Shown one piece after another: positions 27,047-34,879 of a stretch of DNA of 36,139 bases. The notes under the pieces are model-generated. The model saw nothing but the letters and a program-made list of their open reading frames with translations. It did not search any database and had not been told where the DNA came from. The stretch comes from Planctomycetaceae bacterium (GTDB taxonomy: Bacteria; Planctomycetota; Planctomycetia; Pirellulales; Pirellulaceae). The position numbers and the translations under genes are program-made. How positions within the stretch are numbered: the stretch's first letter is position 1; every line of letters starts with the position of its first letter. The stretch covers positions 1-36,139 of the forward strand of contig RECD01000176.1 in assembly GCA_007694185.1 (NCBI GenBank), read 5' to 3'.

Positions 27047-27061
27047 GAGCCCGCCGGGCTC
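27047..27061 (+). terminator. Small hairpin between pyrG and the DUF1844 gene
   Basis: GAGCCC (27047-27052) pairs with GGGCTC (27056-27061) around a GCC loop, seven bases after the pyrG stop, followed by a pyrimidine-rich stretch (TCCTTCCC). It may partly terminate pyrG transcription or mark an mRNA 3' end. Confidence 0.35.
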
Positions 27062-27120
27062 TCCTTCCCGTTCGTCCGAGGGAAATGCGGGTTACCACCC
27101 TAGAAGCCGAGAGGACCACG

Positions 27121-27552
27121 ATGACCGAAAGTCCCGAAAACGAGCCGAAGATCTTCGTTGACGAGGATTGGAAATCCCAGGTCGAGCGAGAAAAGCAGGC
27201 CCCCGCCGAGCCCGCGGCGGCGGAGGTCGCGTCGACCGAGCCGGTTGCGACCGAACCGATTCCTACCGAGGAAACTCAGGCCGGACCGGCCACCGCCCCG
27301 CCGCCGGCCGGATTCGAAACCCTGGTCTCGATGCTGTTCACCCAAGCGCTGGCCGCCTTGGGTCAAATCCCGGGACCGGATGGCAAACCGGGCGAAATCA
27401 ACAAGTCCGTGGCGAAGTACTTCATCGACACCCTCGACATGCTGAGTGAAAAAACCGCAGGAAACCTGACCCCGGAAGAGTCGCAACTCCTCTCGGAAAC
27501 GTTGCACGGCATGCGGATGGCATACGTCTCGATCAAGGCACCGGTAAAATGA
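27121..27552 (+). CDS. DUF1844 family protein
   Basis: A 143-residue protein. The N-terminal part starts with a conserved-looking IFVDEDWKSQVEREK and continues into a Pro/Ala/Glu/Thr-rich linker. The C-terminal half is the DUF1844 domain: FETLVSMLFTQALAALGQIP, then AKYFIDTLDMLSEKTAGNLTPEE and LHGMRMAYV. The family is small, alpha-helical and of unknown function. The ATG at 27121 follows GAGAGGA closely; a further in-frame ATG at 27085 lacks a site. The stop overlaps the start of the next gene by ATGA, so the two are translationally coupled. Confidence 0.88.
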   Translation: MTESPENEPKIFVDEDWKSQVEREKQAPAEPAAAEVASTEPVATEPIPTEETQAGPATAPPPAGFETLVSMLFTQALAALGQIPGPDGKPGEINKSVAKYFIDTLDMLSEKTAGNLTPEESQLLSETLHGMRMAYVSIKAPVK

Positions 27553-28403
27553 AGTTTGACCCCACCCCGCTCCGATTGGTCCGTCAGGCCCCAACCTGCC
27601 TGGTCGGACTGCTGTTATTGCTGTTGACGCCCTTCAACCCGGTATCGGGCCAGATGATCACCGCCCACCGTGGCGCGTCTTATGACGCTCCCGAAAACAC
27701 GCTCGCCGCCTTTCAGCTCGCTTGGGAGCAAGGGGCCGACGCGGTCGAGGGCGATTTTTACCTGACCGCCGATTCCCAAATTGTCTGCATCCACGACGCC
27801 GACACCTTGCGGACTACCGGCGTCAAGGAAGTGGTCGCAACAACCGATCTGGACCGGCTTCGGGAACTCGATGCGGGCAGTTGGAAAAGCCCCAAGTTCA
27901 GCGGCGAGAAAATTCCGACCTTCGCCGAGGTGATGGAATCGATTCCGGCTGGCAAACGGTTCTACATCGAACTGAAGACCGGCCCGGAGATCGTCCCCGT
28001 CTTAGCGACGGAACTCGAGCGACTTCAGCCCGACCGGCGCCTGCTGACGATCATCGCTTTCGACGCTCGGACCGTCGCGGCCTGCAAAAAGCGCTTTCCC
28101 GACATCAAGGTCCACTGGTTGACCGGATTCAAACAGGCCGATGGAAATGGCGTTTGGAATCCGACCGCTCAGCAAATTGCTGAGACGGTTCGCAGCAGCG
28201 GCGCCGATGGCGTCGGCCTGCGGGGCGATCGAAAAGTGGTCGATCGGGAGTTCATCACCCGGATGACGGAACTGGGTGTGCCCGAGTTTCATGTCTGGAC
28301 GATCGATTCCCCAGCGGACGCCCGTCATTTTCGAGAGTTAGGGGCGATGGGCATCACGACCAATCGGCCTGCTTTTCTACGAGAATCGTTATCGGGTGAC
28401 TGA
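27549..28403 (+). CDS. Exported glycerophosphodiester phosphodiesterase
   Basis: A 284-residue GDPD-family hydrolase, expected to split glycerophosphodiesters into glycerol 3-phosphate and an alcohol outside the cytoplasm. A signal peptide is evident (LVGLLLLLLTPFNPVSG). The TIM-barrel active site is complete: His40-Arg41 in ITAHRGASYDAPENT, Glu67 and Asp69 (EGDFYLT) and His82 in CIHDADTLR. Later family features are FYIELKTG, ADGVGLRGD and FHVWTIDSPADAR. It starts with the ATG of an ATGA overlap with the DUF1844 gene. A role in recycling phospholipid head groups is inferred from the family. Confidence 0.93.
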   Translation: MKFDPTPLRLVRQAPTCLVGLLLLLLTPFNPVSGQMITAHRGASYDAPENTLAAFQLAWEQGADAVEGDFYLTADSQIVCIHDADTLRTTGVKEVVATTDLDRLRELDAGSWKSPKFSGEKIPTFAEVMESIPAGKRFYIELKTGPEIVPVLATELERLQPDRRLLTIIAFDARTVAACKKRFPDIKVHWLTGFKQADGNGVWNPTAQQIAETVRSSGADGVGLRGDRKVVDREFITRMTELGVPEFHVWTIDSPADARHFRELGAMGITTNRPAFLRESLSGD

Positions 28404-28441
28404 GGCTCGATCGATCGGCTTCCCTCGGAGCCTTTCTCTCC
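28403..28441 (+). terminator. Hairpin with pyrimidine tail after the phosphodiesterase gene
   Basis: AGGCTC (28403-28408) pairs with GAGCCT (28428-28433) around a 19-base loop, beginning at the stop codon and followed by TTCTCTCC. The loop is large, but the position and tail fit a terminator of the DUF1844/phosphodiesterase unit. Confidence 0.42.
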
Positions 28442-28847
28442 TGATTAGAATTTTATATTTCTTCTTCGTCTTAATCAGCGGCCGAAAGCTGTTGATGGAT
28501 CGCTTCCGATCAAAGCAAGTCGTTGCCTCGCTTGGTTTTATGCAGCCAGAATCGGCGGGGAAATCCCGTTGAGCGACGGTCGAGCGGCGGTTGTTGAATC
28601 GTTGATGGGGAGACTCGGTATCGACACCGGGCGATCGATTGGCAGGTTCGCGCGTCGGTAGCGCCACGGCCGTCGACCGCCCCCGCACGGCTTATCCACC
28701 GAAATGGCGGGGGTCTGGACAAGTCGCCGGCTCTGGACGATATTTCCGCTTCGACATCTCCCTTGACGTTCGCACCGGGTCGTTGCTGATGCCGGAAGTC
28801 GGCAGGAAGCTGGAGATATCGGCAGATTCCTTTCTGCAAATTGTCGG
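28442..28847. other. Intergenic region before tRNA-Leu
   Basis: No gene is supported in this roughly 400-base stretch. It starts with an AT-rich pocket (28441-28478) flanked by CTGATTA and TAATCAG, which could pair over a loop of about 24 bases. The rest is ordinary GC-rich sequence. A promoter for the tRNA must lie here; TTGACG at 28764-28769 is the best -35 candidate but has no good -10 at 17 bases. Confidence 0.4.
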
Positions 28848-28930
28848 GCCGGAGTGGCGGAATGGCAGACGCGCTGGATTCAAAATCCAGTAGCCGCAAG
28901 GCTGTGTGGGTTCAAGTCCCACCTCCGGTA
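28848..28930 (+). tRNA. tRNA-Leu (anticodon CAA)
   Basis: An 83-base cloverleaf. The acceptor stem GCCGGAG (28848-28854) pairs with CTCCGGT (28923-28929), with a G1-U72 wobble and discriminator A at 28930. The anticodon stem CTGGA/TCCAG holds the loop TTCAAAA, giving anticodon CAA for UUG. A long variable arm (AGCC-GCAA-GGCT) marks it as class II, as expected for leucine, and the T arm is GTGGG-TTCAAGT-CCCAC. The 3' CCA is not encoded and must be added by tRNA nucleotidyltransferase. Confidence 0.95.
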
Positions 28931-29225
28931 TTCATTGCTGATTAGGAGAATCGGCCGCTTTTCTTTTGCTGGCAACGCGGCCTGTTGGCTTTGACCCGGG
29001 CACGCGGTGACCGACTGGCACGATTTTGCGATCGGATCGACCTTGCCTCAGTGGCAGCGGATCGACGAATCTCCCCGGGTCGAGTGGCTTGGCAGGTCGA
29101 CGGCTAGGTTTCCGATTTGCCCGGCGAAGCGGGCTTGGCTTCGGCCGGTCCGAGGGCCTTTGGCTGGCCGGGTAGGCATGGCCTGTTCCGACGCAACTGG
29201 GCCAGGCACAGCAGAGAATCGCGTG
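28931..29225. other. Intergenic region after tRNA-Leu
   Basis: This 295-base stretch has no supported gene. GGCCGC (28953-28958) can pair with GCGGCC (28977-28982) around a T-rich loop (TTTTCTTTT), which may be linked to the tRNA 3' end. The remainder should include the promoter of the following operon, but I see no clear boxes. The frame of the next gene is open through it without family similarity. Confidence 0.35.
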
Positions 29226-30365
29226 ATGACCCAAATCGACCGCTACATCCTGTTTTTGTTCGCCCGCACGATCCTGATCTGTTTTTCCAGCATCGGGGGC
29301 GTCTTCGTGGTCTTTCACGCTTTCAACAATTTGGATGAGCTGTATCGCTTGGCGGCCGATTCGGAGTCCATGCCGCTGGCGCTGATTTCGTATTACGGCC
29401 CCTACATGCTGATGCTGTTTGACTGGACAGCGGCGATCATCGCGTTGATGGCGATGCTGTTCACGGTCGGCTGGCTCCGTCGGACCGGCGAACTCACTTC
29501 CCTGCTGGCGGCCGGCATCCGACACGGCCGGATCTTGCGACCGATGCTGGCGCTGGTGGCTGCTGTCATCTTATTACAAGCCTATTGTCGAGAACGGCTG
29601 ATCCCCGGTCATCGTGAGATCCTGACGAATAAGCCGGGCGACTACCGATCGGAAAAGGTCCAATCGATGTTGCCCGCCTTCGACAAGTCGAACGGCATCC
29701 TCATCGAGGGCGAGGGTTTGCGATCGGCGGAGTCGAGCATCGATCAGCCGAGTTTTCGGTTGTACGCTGAGTTCGGGGCGTTTGGGGATGTGATCGACGG
29801 TGAGTCGGCGACTTGGATGCCCGCGGATGGCCAACGGCCGGCGGGTTATTTGGTCACTGCGGTTTTACGTCCGGCTAACATCGACCGATTGGCATCCGGT
29901 CGGTTGGGAGGGAAACCGGTGTTATTGACAGCACACGACACCGATTGGCTGGAACCGGGACAATGCTTCGTCGTCACCACGTTGGACATCGAAGTTCTGC
30001 GTGACAATCCCCGGTCGACCCGGATGGCAGGCATTCCGGAATTGGTCCGTCGGATCCGCAACAATTCGGTACACAGCAGCAAGGACTTGCACACCCTGGT
30101 GCATGACCGGTTGCTACGTCCGCCGCTCGATTTCTGTTTGGTGCTGCTCGGTTTGCCGCTCGTGATCAATCGGGGCGACCGCCGGTTGTTCAGCGTGATC
30201 GGACAGACGATCGGCATCGTACTGGTCTTTTTCGCGCTCAAAACGACCTCGGCGGCGATGGCCGGGAACGGCTATCTGTTGTCCCCGGCGATGGCCGCTT
30301 GGACCCCGTTGCTGTTGCTGGGGCCCTGGGCGTTTGTCCGCTGGCGGGAAGCCGAGACGCAGTGA
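29226..30365 (+). CDS. LptF/LptG (YjgP/YjgQ) family permease
   Basis: A 379-residue inner-membrane protein of the LptF/LptG family, which with an LptB ATPase extracts lipopolysaccharide towards the outer membrane. The family start MTQIDRYILFLFARTILICF is clear, followed by FHAFNNLDELYRLA. Three N-terminal helices (the third from ILRPMLALVAAVILLQAY), a beta-rich periplasmic domain (about 125-290), then three C-terminal helices (PLDFCLVLLGLPLVI, TIGIVLVFFALKTTSAAM, TPLLLLGPWAFV) fit the fold. Only one permease is present here; a partner and the ATPase must be elsewhere. The start is ATG 29226 with GTG 29223 adjacent. The next gene overlaps by GTGA. Confidence 0.9.
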   Translation: MTQIDRYILFLFARTILICFSSIGGVFVVFHAFNNLDELYRLAADSESMPLALISYYGPYMLMLFDWTAAIIALMAMLFTVGWLRRTGELTSLLAAGIRHGRILRPMLALVAAVILLQAYCRERLIPGHREILTNKPGDYRSEKVQSMLPAFDKSNGILIEGEGLRSAESSIDQPSFRLYAEFGAFGDVIDGESATWMPADGQRPAGYLVTAVLRPANIDRLASGRLGGKPVLLTAHDTDWLEPGQCFVVTTLDIEVLRDNPRSTRMAGIPELVRRIRNNSVHSSKDLHTLVHDRLLRPPLDFCLVLLGLPLVINRGDRRLFSVIGQTIGIVLVFFALKTTSAAMAGNGYLLSPAMAAWTPLLLLGPWAFVRWREAETQ

Positions 30366-31039
30366 GTCCGGCAGAAATCGCGGTCATCATCCCGACGCTC
30401 AATGAGGCCGCCGGCATCGCGGAGACGATCGTGTCCGCCGCGGGGGCCGGTCAGGTGATCGTTTCGGATGGTGAGAGCGTCGACGACACGGTGGCGATCG
30501 CGAAATCGATGGACGGGGTGAGCGTAGTCCTTGGAACGCGGGGTCGAGGAACGCAGTTAGCGCGGGGTGCGGCGGTCGCCGAGTTGCCCGTATTGCTGTT
30601 CCTGCATGCCGATTGTCGGCTGGGGGCCACGGCATTGGAGCAGGTCGCTCGCCACTTCCGCTCCGGGTCCGACCGCGGCTGGGGCGCGATGCGTCAGCAG
30701 ATCGAATCGGACCGGTGGCGATATCGGTGGTTGGAGTGGGGAAACGGTTGGCGGGTTCGGTACCGCGGACTACCCTTCGGTGATCAAGCGATGTTCGTTC
30801 GGCGAGACTGGTATCATCAGGCAGGTGGGTTTGAGTCGATCCCGCTGATGGAAGACCTCCGTTTGTCTCAGCGACTGAGGCGTCGATCCCGACCGGCGCT
30901 GCTTGATGGCCCGGTGCGGGTGGATAGCCGGCGATGGCGGCGTACCGGTGTCGTGCGTCAAACGTTGATCAATTGGTGCTTGCAAGCCGGTCACGCGGTC
31001 GGGGTTTCGCCGGCGACTTTGGCAGACCGATATCGTTGA
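30362..31039 (+). CDS. Glycosyltransferase family 2, TIGR04283 type
   Basis: A 225-residue GT2-like protein matching the TIGR04283 group. Motifs are VIIPTLNEAAGIAETI, QVIVSDGESVDDTVAIA, LLFLHADCRLGATAL, GLPFGDQAMFVRRDWYHQAG and GFESIPLMEDLRLSQRLRR. The start is GTG 30362, inferred from the GTGA overlap with the preceding permease stop; upstream codons lie inside that gene. It is soluble, apart from peripheral hydrophobic stretches. The acceptor is unknown; TIGR04283 proteins often sit near a paired TIGR04282-type nucleotidyltransferase-like gene, which is missing here. Its stop overlaps the ribosome site of the kinase gene, so the three genes are probably one operon. Confidence 0.9.
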   Translation: MSPAEIAVIIPTLNEAAGIAETIVSAAGAGQVIVSDGESVDDTVAIAKSMDGVSVVLGTRGRGTQLARGAAVAELPVLLFLHADCRLGATALEQVARHFRSGSDRGWGAMRQQIESDRWRYRWLEWGNGWRVRYRGLPFGDQAMFVRRDWYHQAGGFESIPLMEDLRLSQRLRRRSRPALLDGPVRVDSRRWRRTGVVRQTLINWCLQAGHAVGVSPATLADRYR

Positions 31040-31049
31040 GGTTTACCTG

Positions 31050-33677
31050 GTGAGTGAATTGACCGATCCCGAATCTTCGCACGATCCGGGGATTGGGCAG
31101 ACAGGGAATGAAACACGCGGTTTCGATTCCCAATTCTCGGACTCCTTTGCGTCGGCCGGTTTTGACACGGGCGGCTTTTCGAAGGTACCGGGAGACTCAG
31201 CAGGTCATCTGACGGGTGAACTTCCTTCCCGGGTCGGCGACTACCGCATCGATCGGCTGATCGGCAGCGGCGGCATGGGCCGAGTCTATCTGGCAGAGCA
31301 CGCGACGATGCTGCGAACCGTGGCGTTGAAGACCTTGCCGATGGAGCGGATGCGTCAACCGAGCGCCGTCGACCGATTTTATGCCGAGATCCGGGTGGCC
31401 GCCCGGTTGCTGCACCCCAACATCGTCACCGCATTCGACGCGGGTTTTGCCGGCGGCGTTCACTACTTGGCGATGGAGTTCGTCAACGGCTGTACCCTGT
31501 CGGCGTTGGTAGGCGAACGGGGTCCCTTGGCGATCGGTGACGCGGTCTCGGCGATCCGCGATGCGGCCCGCGGGTTGGCACATGCGCATGCGGCCGGCAT
31601 CGTGCATCGGGACGTCAAGCCGAGCAACCTGATGCGGGCACAGGACGGGACGGTCAAATTGCTCGACCTGGGATTGGCATCCGTCGCGGCCGGCCGGCCG
31701 GAATCCGGCAAATCGTCCGATGTCGGCCGCTTGATCGGGACGATCGCGTTCATGTCGCCTGAACAGCTCGAAAACCCCGATGCGGTTGACGCCCGCAGTG
31801 ACATCTATTCGCTCGGTGCGACGTTCTACTTTTTGTTGACCGGCCGACCACCCTACGGCGGTGAGTTTTTGGACCAGGTGCGTGGTCATCGTCACGATCC
31901 GCTGCCAGAACTGTTCGCGGTCCGTCCGGATGCCGACTTGCGGCTGGAACATGTCTTGCACCGGATGATGGCGAAGAAGCCGCAGGATCGGTATGCCTCG
32001 TTGATCGAGGTGATCGCGGATCTGGCGGTTCACGATGAGAAAGAGTCGATCCCGGCCTGGATCAGCGGTTTGGGGTTGAAGTCGGGAATGGTCGATTCCG
32101 CCACCCTCCAAGCGTCCTCGACCCGTGGTGAAGTACCGCAAGTGATGGCGATCGATTTCGGGATGTTTTTCGCCACGGCTGCCGTGGCCGACCCATCCGG
32201 CAAGGTCGAATTGTTGCTGGCCGGGGGGCCTGGGAAGGCGGCTTGCCGGATCGCGATCGCGGACGGAACGCCGCCGCTGTTCGCGGATGCCGCCCAGACC
32301 CGTCGTGCAGAGCGGCCGGGGACGGTGATGCACTGCCTACCGCTGTTCGTGGCGCAGACCCGGTTGGAACACGTGATCGCCGGTCGCCGTTGTCCGGCGG
32401 AGGTGTTGATGGGTTTGCAACTGCGGCAAATCCTGCACACCTGTTGGAACCGGCGTTCTCTGCCCCGGGCGATGGCGATCACGGTCCCTTCGTGTTACGA
32501 CCAACTGCATCGTCAGGCAATTCTGCAGGCGGCGTCGATCGCCGGTTTTCGATCGGTGCGTTTGGTCGATCGACCGCTGGCCGCCTTGCACTCGTGGCAA
32601 CTCGATCATGACCGTCCGTCTCAACCGGGGGACGCCGCGGTACTGAACCGCGACGACGCCGAGCGGCCCCAAGTGGTCATCTCGGTCTCGGGGTCAGCGA
32701 CCGAGGTCGTGATCGTTCGCCGCCGTGGGCCTCGTCCCCAACAATTGGCGGCGATCGGGCAATGGCATTACGGGATGTTGCAATGGCAGCAAAAGCTGGT
32801 TGACCTCGGCGCGGCGGTCTGTCGGGAGCGGTTCGGGATCGATCCGCTGACGTCGATCGACATGGCTTCGTCGTTGCAACTGGCCTGTGAACAGGCCTTG
32901 CCCCGGTTGATCGATGCCGCAGTGATCACCATCCGGCTGGTGGCCGGCGGCCGCCGGATCGAGTTCGAGCTCGGTCGGGAACAGTGGTTGGAAGCTTGCG
33001 AACCGCTGTTTGTCGAATTGCTCGACATGATCAGCACCGCTTTCGAGACGGCCAACGTATCGCCGGAGCGGGTGCGGCACGTCTTGCTGCTCGGCTTGCC
33101 GACCCGCTTCGATATCATTCGTCAGCGTTTAAAGGAACGGCTCAACCCGCAGGTCACGTGGGTGCCGATCAGTCGGGGCGACATCGCCCGTGGCGCGGCG
33201 GCATGTGTGGCGGGCGAATTGCCGGGGCGGGGAGAGTTGCCCCTGCCACCGCAAGCGGCAACTTGTCATGACTTGGGTCTGTTGGTGATCGATTCCCAAG
33301 GACGTCGACGGATCCGTCCGGTGATCCCCCGGGGGACGTTGATTCCGGCCAGGACGACCCGCCGTATCGCTTCCGGTGGGCTTCGCAAGCAGACGCTGAT
33401 GTTGGTCGAATCATCGAGCTGGCGTGAAACCGCCTGGCGGTCGTTGGGGGCCCATGGGATCGCCACCGAACCGGATGGGGCGAAGCTCGAGTTGATGTTC
33501 GAGGTTGACATCGACGGTCGGCTGATCGTCCGTGGCCGAAACCCACAGACGGGTTCGATCGAGCGGTTGCCACCACGTCCTCAACCGACCTTTGACGAGG
33601 AAGAACTGATCCAATGGGGGGAATGGGTTGCGGAGTTGTTGCCAGCACCCAAACGTTCTTCCGGGTCGTCCCGATAG
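31050..33677 (+). CDS. Serine/threonine kinase fused to a degenerate Hsp70-like protein
   Basis: An 875-residue two-part protein with a disordered N-terminus (1-60). The kinase domain (about 64-335) is complete: Gly-rich loop IGSGGMG 71-77, Lys94 (VALK), Glu113, HRDVKPSN 186-193 with Asp188, DLG 206-208 and SPE 236-238. Residues about 363-840 resemble DnaK. VMAIDFGMFFATAAVA matches the first phosphate loop but has lost the threonines of IDLGTTNS; ITVPSCYDQLHRQAI and AGFRSVRLVDRPLAAL are clear Hsp70 landmarks; the second phosphate loop (VISVSGSATEVVIV) lacks DLGGGT. A substrate-binding-like segment (VIPRGTLIPA, LMFEVDIDGRLIVRGR) follows. No transmembrane helix is seen. GTG 31050 has GAGG eight bases upstream. 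Kinase activity is likely; chaperone ATPase activity is doubtful. Confidence 0.9.
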   Translation: MSELTDPESSHDPGIGQTGNETRGFDSQFSDSFASAGFDTGGFSKVPGDSAGHLTGELPSRVGDYRIDRLIGSGGMGRVYLAEHATMLRTVALKTLPMERMRQPSAVDRFYAEIRVAARLLHPNIVTAFDAGFAGGVHYLAMEFVNGCTLSALVGERGPLAIGDAVSAIRDAARGLAHAHAAGIVHRDVKPSNLMRAQDGTVKLLDLGLASVAAGRPESGKSSDVGRLIGTIAFMSPEQLENPDAVDARSDIYSLGATFYFLLTGRPPYGGEFLDQVRGHRHDPLPELFAVRPDADLRLEHVLHRMMAKKPQDRYASLIEVIADLAVHDEKESIPAWISGLGLKSGMVDSATLQASSTRGEVPQVMAIDFGMFFATAAVADPSGKVELLLAGGPGKAACRIAIADGTPPLFADAAQTRRAERPGTVMHCLPLFVAQTRLEHVIAGRRCPAEVLMGLQLRQILHTCWNRRSLPRAMAITVPSCYDQLHRQAILQAASIAGFRSVRLVDRPLAALHSWQLDHDRPSQPGDAAVLNRDDAERPQVVISVSGSATEVVIVRRRGPRPQQLAAIGQWHYGMLQWQQKLVDLGAAVCRERFGIDPLTSIDMASSLQLACEQALPRLIDAAVITIRLVAGGRRIEFELGREQWLEACEPLFVELLDMISTAFETANVSPERVRHVLLLGLPTRFDIIRQRLKERLNPQVTWVPISRGDIARGAAACVAGELPGRGELPLPPQAATCHDLGLLVIDSQGRRRIRPVIPRGTLIPARTTRRIASGGLRKQTLMLVESSSWRETAWRSLGAHGIATEPDGAKLELMFEVDIDGRLIVRGRNPQTGSIERLPPRPQPTFDEEELIQWGEWVAELLPAPKRSSGSSR

Positions 33678-33715
33678 CCACCGGCGGTCGACGCGGTTTG
33701 CTTTTTCGAGGCGGC

Positions 33716-34687
33716 TTAGAGATTGGCGGTCTCGTCACGCCCTGACAGGTCCCGGGACTCCTCGGGCTTTGACAAGTCCTCGGTATCGCGGAGTCGGCTG
33801 TCGGCTTCGACAAATCGGGCATCCCCTACGGAGCCGGTCGGATAGGGTGGGGGCTCATCCGGCAACCGGGCCACGATCACGGTGATGTTGTCGTCGCCGC
33901 CTGATTCGTTGGCCAGACGAATGAACTCTTGACAAGCCAGTTCGCACGATTCGTTGGCGGCCAAGATGCTGACGATCTGTTCGCTATTCAAAAAGCGATG
34001 CAAGCCATCCGAACAGAGCAGAATTCGGTCGCCGGGCTGGAGTTTCAGTTGCCGTACCTCGGCCGTGAGTTCGTCTTGGCTTTTGCCACCCAGGACGTTC
34101 CACAAGACGTTGCTCCACCGGCTCATCGCCTCGTCTTGAGGTTTCATGCCGCCCGCTTCGACCAGCCGCCGCGCCAGGGTGTGGTCGGTCGTCAACTGTT
34201 CGACTTCGCCGTCGCGGATCAGGTAACAGCGGCTGTCGCCGGCGTGCAAGACGTACAGGTTGGGCCAGACCAGGTAGGTCATCGTCAGCGTGGTTCCCAT
34301 CCCGGAAACGGCTTCGTCGCGACGGCCCTCGGATTGGATTTCTCGGTGGGTGTCTCGCAGCAAGTCTTGCAAGCTGGTGACGAATTCGATCTCCGCTTCA
34401 CGAGAAAAACGGAAGAACCAATGGACGTTGTTGAGCAGCCGTTCGATCAGGTAATGGATAGCCAGGTGACTGGCCCGCTCGCCACCCGCGTGTCCGCCCA
34501 TGCCGTCCGCGACCAACATCAGGGAGCCGCGAACCCCGCCGAACAACCGGGAACTCGGTTCGATCTCCAGGTTATTCGCGCCGACTACCATCGACTTGGA
34601 CAGCCGAGCGATGAAGAACGCGTCTTGATTGGAGGGGCGCTTCAAGCCCCGGTCCGTGGCGCCGAAGCAGTGTTGATCGTCCATCAT
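33716..34687 (-). CDS. PP2C family protein serine/threonine phosphatase
   Basis: A 323-residue PPM/PP2C phosphatase that would reverse Ser/Thr phosphorylation. Metal-binding motifs are intact: GLKRPSNQDAF at the N-terminus, LVADGMGGHAGGERAS, SGMGTTLT, LYVLHAGDSRCYLIRDGEV, LLCSDGLHRFL and SGGDDNITVIVARL. The C-terminal 45 residues are polar and probably disordered. No membrane segment is seen, so it is cytosolic. The start is ATG 34687 or the adjacent ATG 34684. Its stop is 38 bases from the stop of the convergent kinase-Hsp70 gene, making the kinase an obvious candidate partner or substrate; this is inferred from position, not shown. Confidence 0.93.
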   Translation of the reverse strand: MMDDQHCFGATDRGLKRPSNQDAFFIARLSKSMVVGANNLEIEPSSRLFGGVRGSLMLVADGMGGHAGGERASHLAIHYLIERLLNNVHWFFRFSREAEIEFVTSLQDLLRDTHREIQSEGRRDEAVSGMGTTLTMTYLVWPNLYVLHAGDSRCYLIRDGEVEQLTTDHTLARRLVEAGGMKPQDEAMSRWSNVLWNVLGGKSQDELTAEVRQLKLQPGDRILLCSDGLHRFLNSEQIVSILAANESCELACQEFIRLANESGGDDNITVIVARLPDEPPPYPTGSVGDARFVEADSRLRDTEDLSKPEESRDLSGRDETANL

Positions 34688-34723
34688 ATCCGTTCGAGCC
34701 CAACCCGAATGCGATCAGCGATC

Positions 34724-34744
34724 CCGACCGACGCCGTCGGTCGG
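34724..34744. promoter_or_regulatory. Perfect 9-bp inverted repeat upstream of the PP2C gene
   Basis: CCGACCGAC (34724-34732) and GTCGGTCGG (34736-34744) are separated by GCC, 36 bases before the PP2C start. Lying between two divergent starts, it could be an operator or a leader hairpin rather than a terminator. Confidence 0.35.
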
Positions 34745-34861
34745 CGGGTCAAGTGCTCGTTATCATAAGCGGCAAGCGAGATGGCTGGTGCAAGTCGCTC
34801 GAAAAAAACGATTCCTCGGCAGGGACCTTCCCTCACGAGGTAGTTTTGGCCGAATGCCTGG

Positions 34862-34879
34862 TGCGGGTTTCCACCCGCA
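34862..34879. promoter_or_regulatory. Second inverted repeat in the divergent region
   Basis: TGCGGGT (34862-34868) and ACCCGCA (34873-34879) flank a TTCC loop, about 115 bases before the comM start. Function unknown. Confidence 0.28.

Noticed and set aside
28639-28893. Plus-strand small open frame running into tRNA-Leu
   Set aside because: It runs into the tRNA, lacks a ribosome site and shows no family features.
29007-29225. Upstream extension of the LptF/LptG permease
   Set aside because: The added 73 residues are polar and unlike the family; the MTQIDRYIL start at 29226 is canonical.
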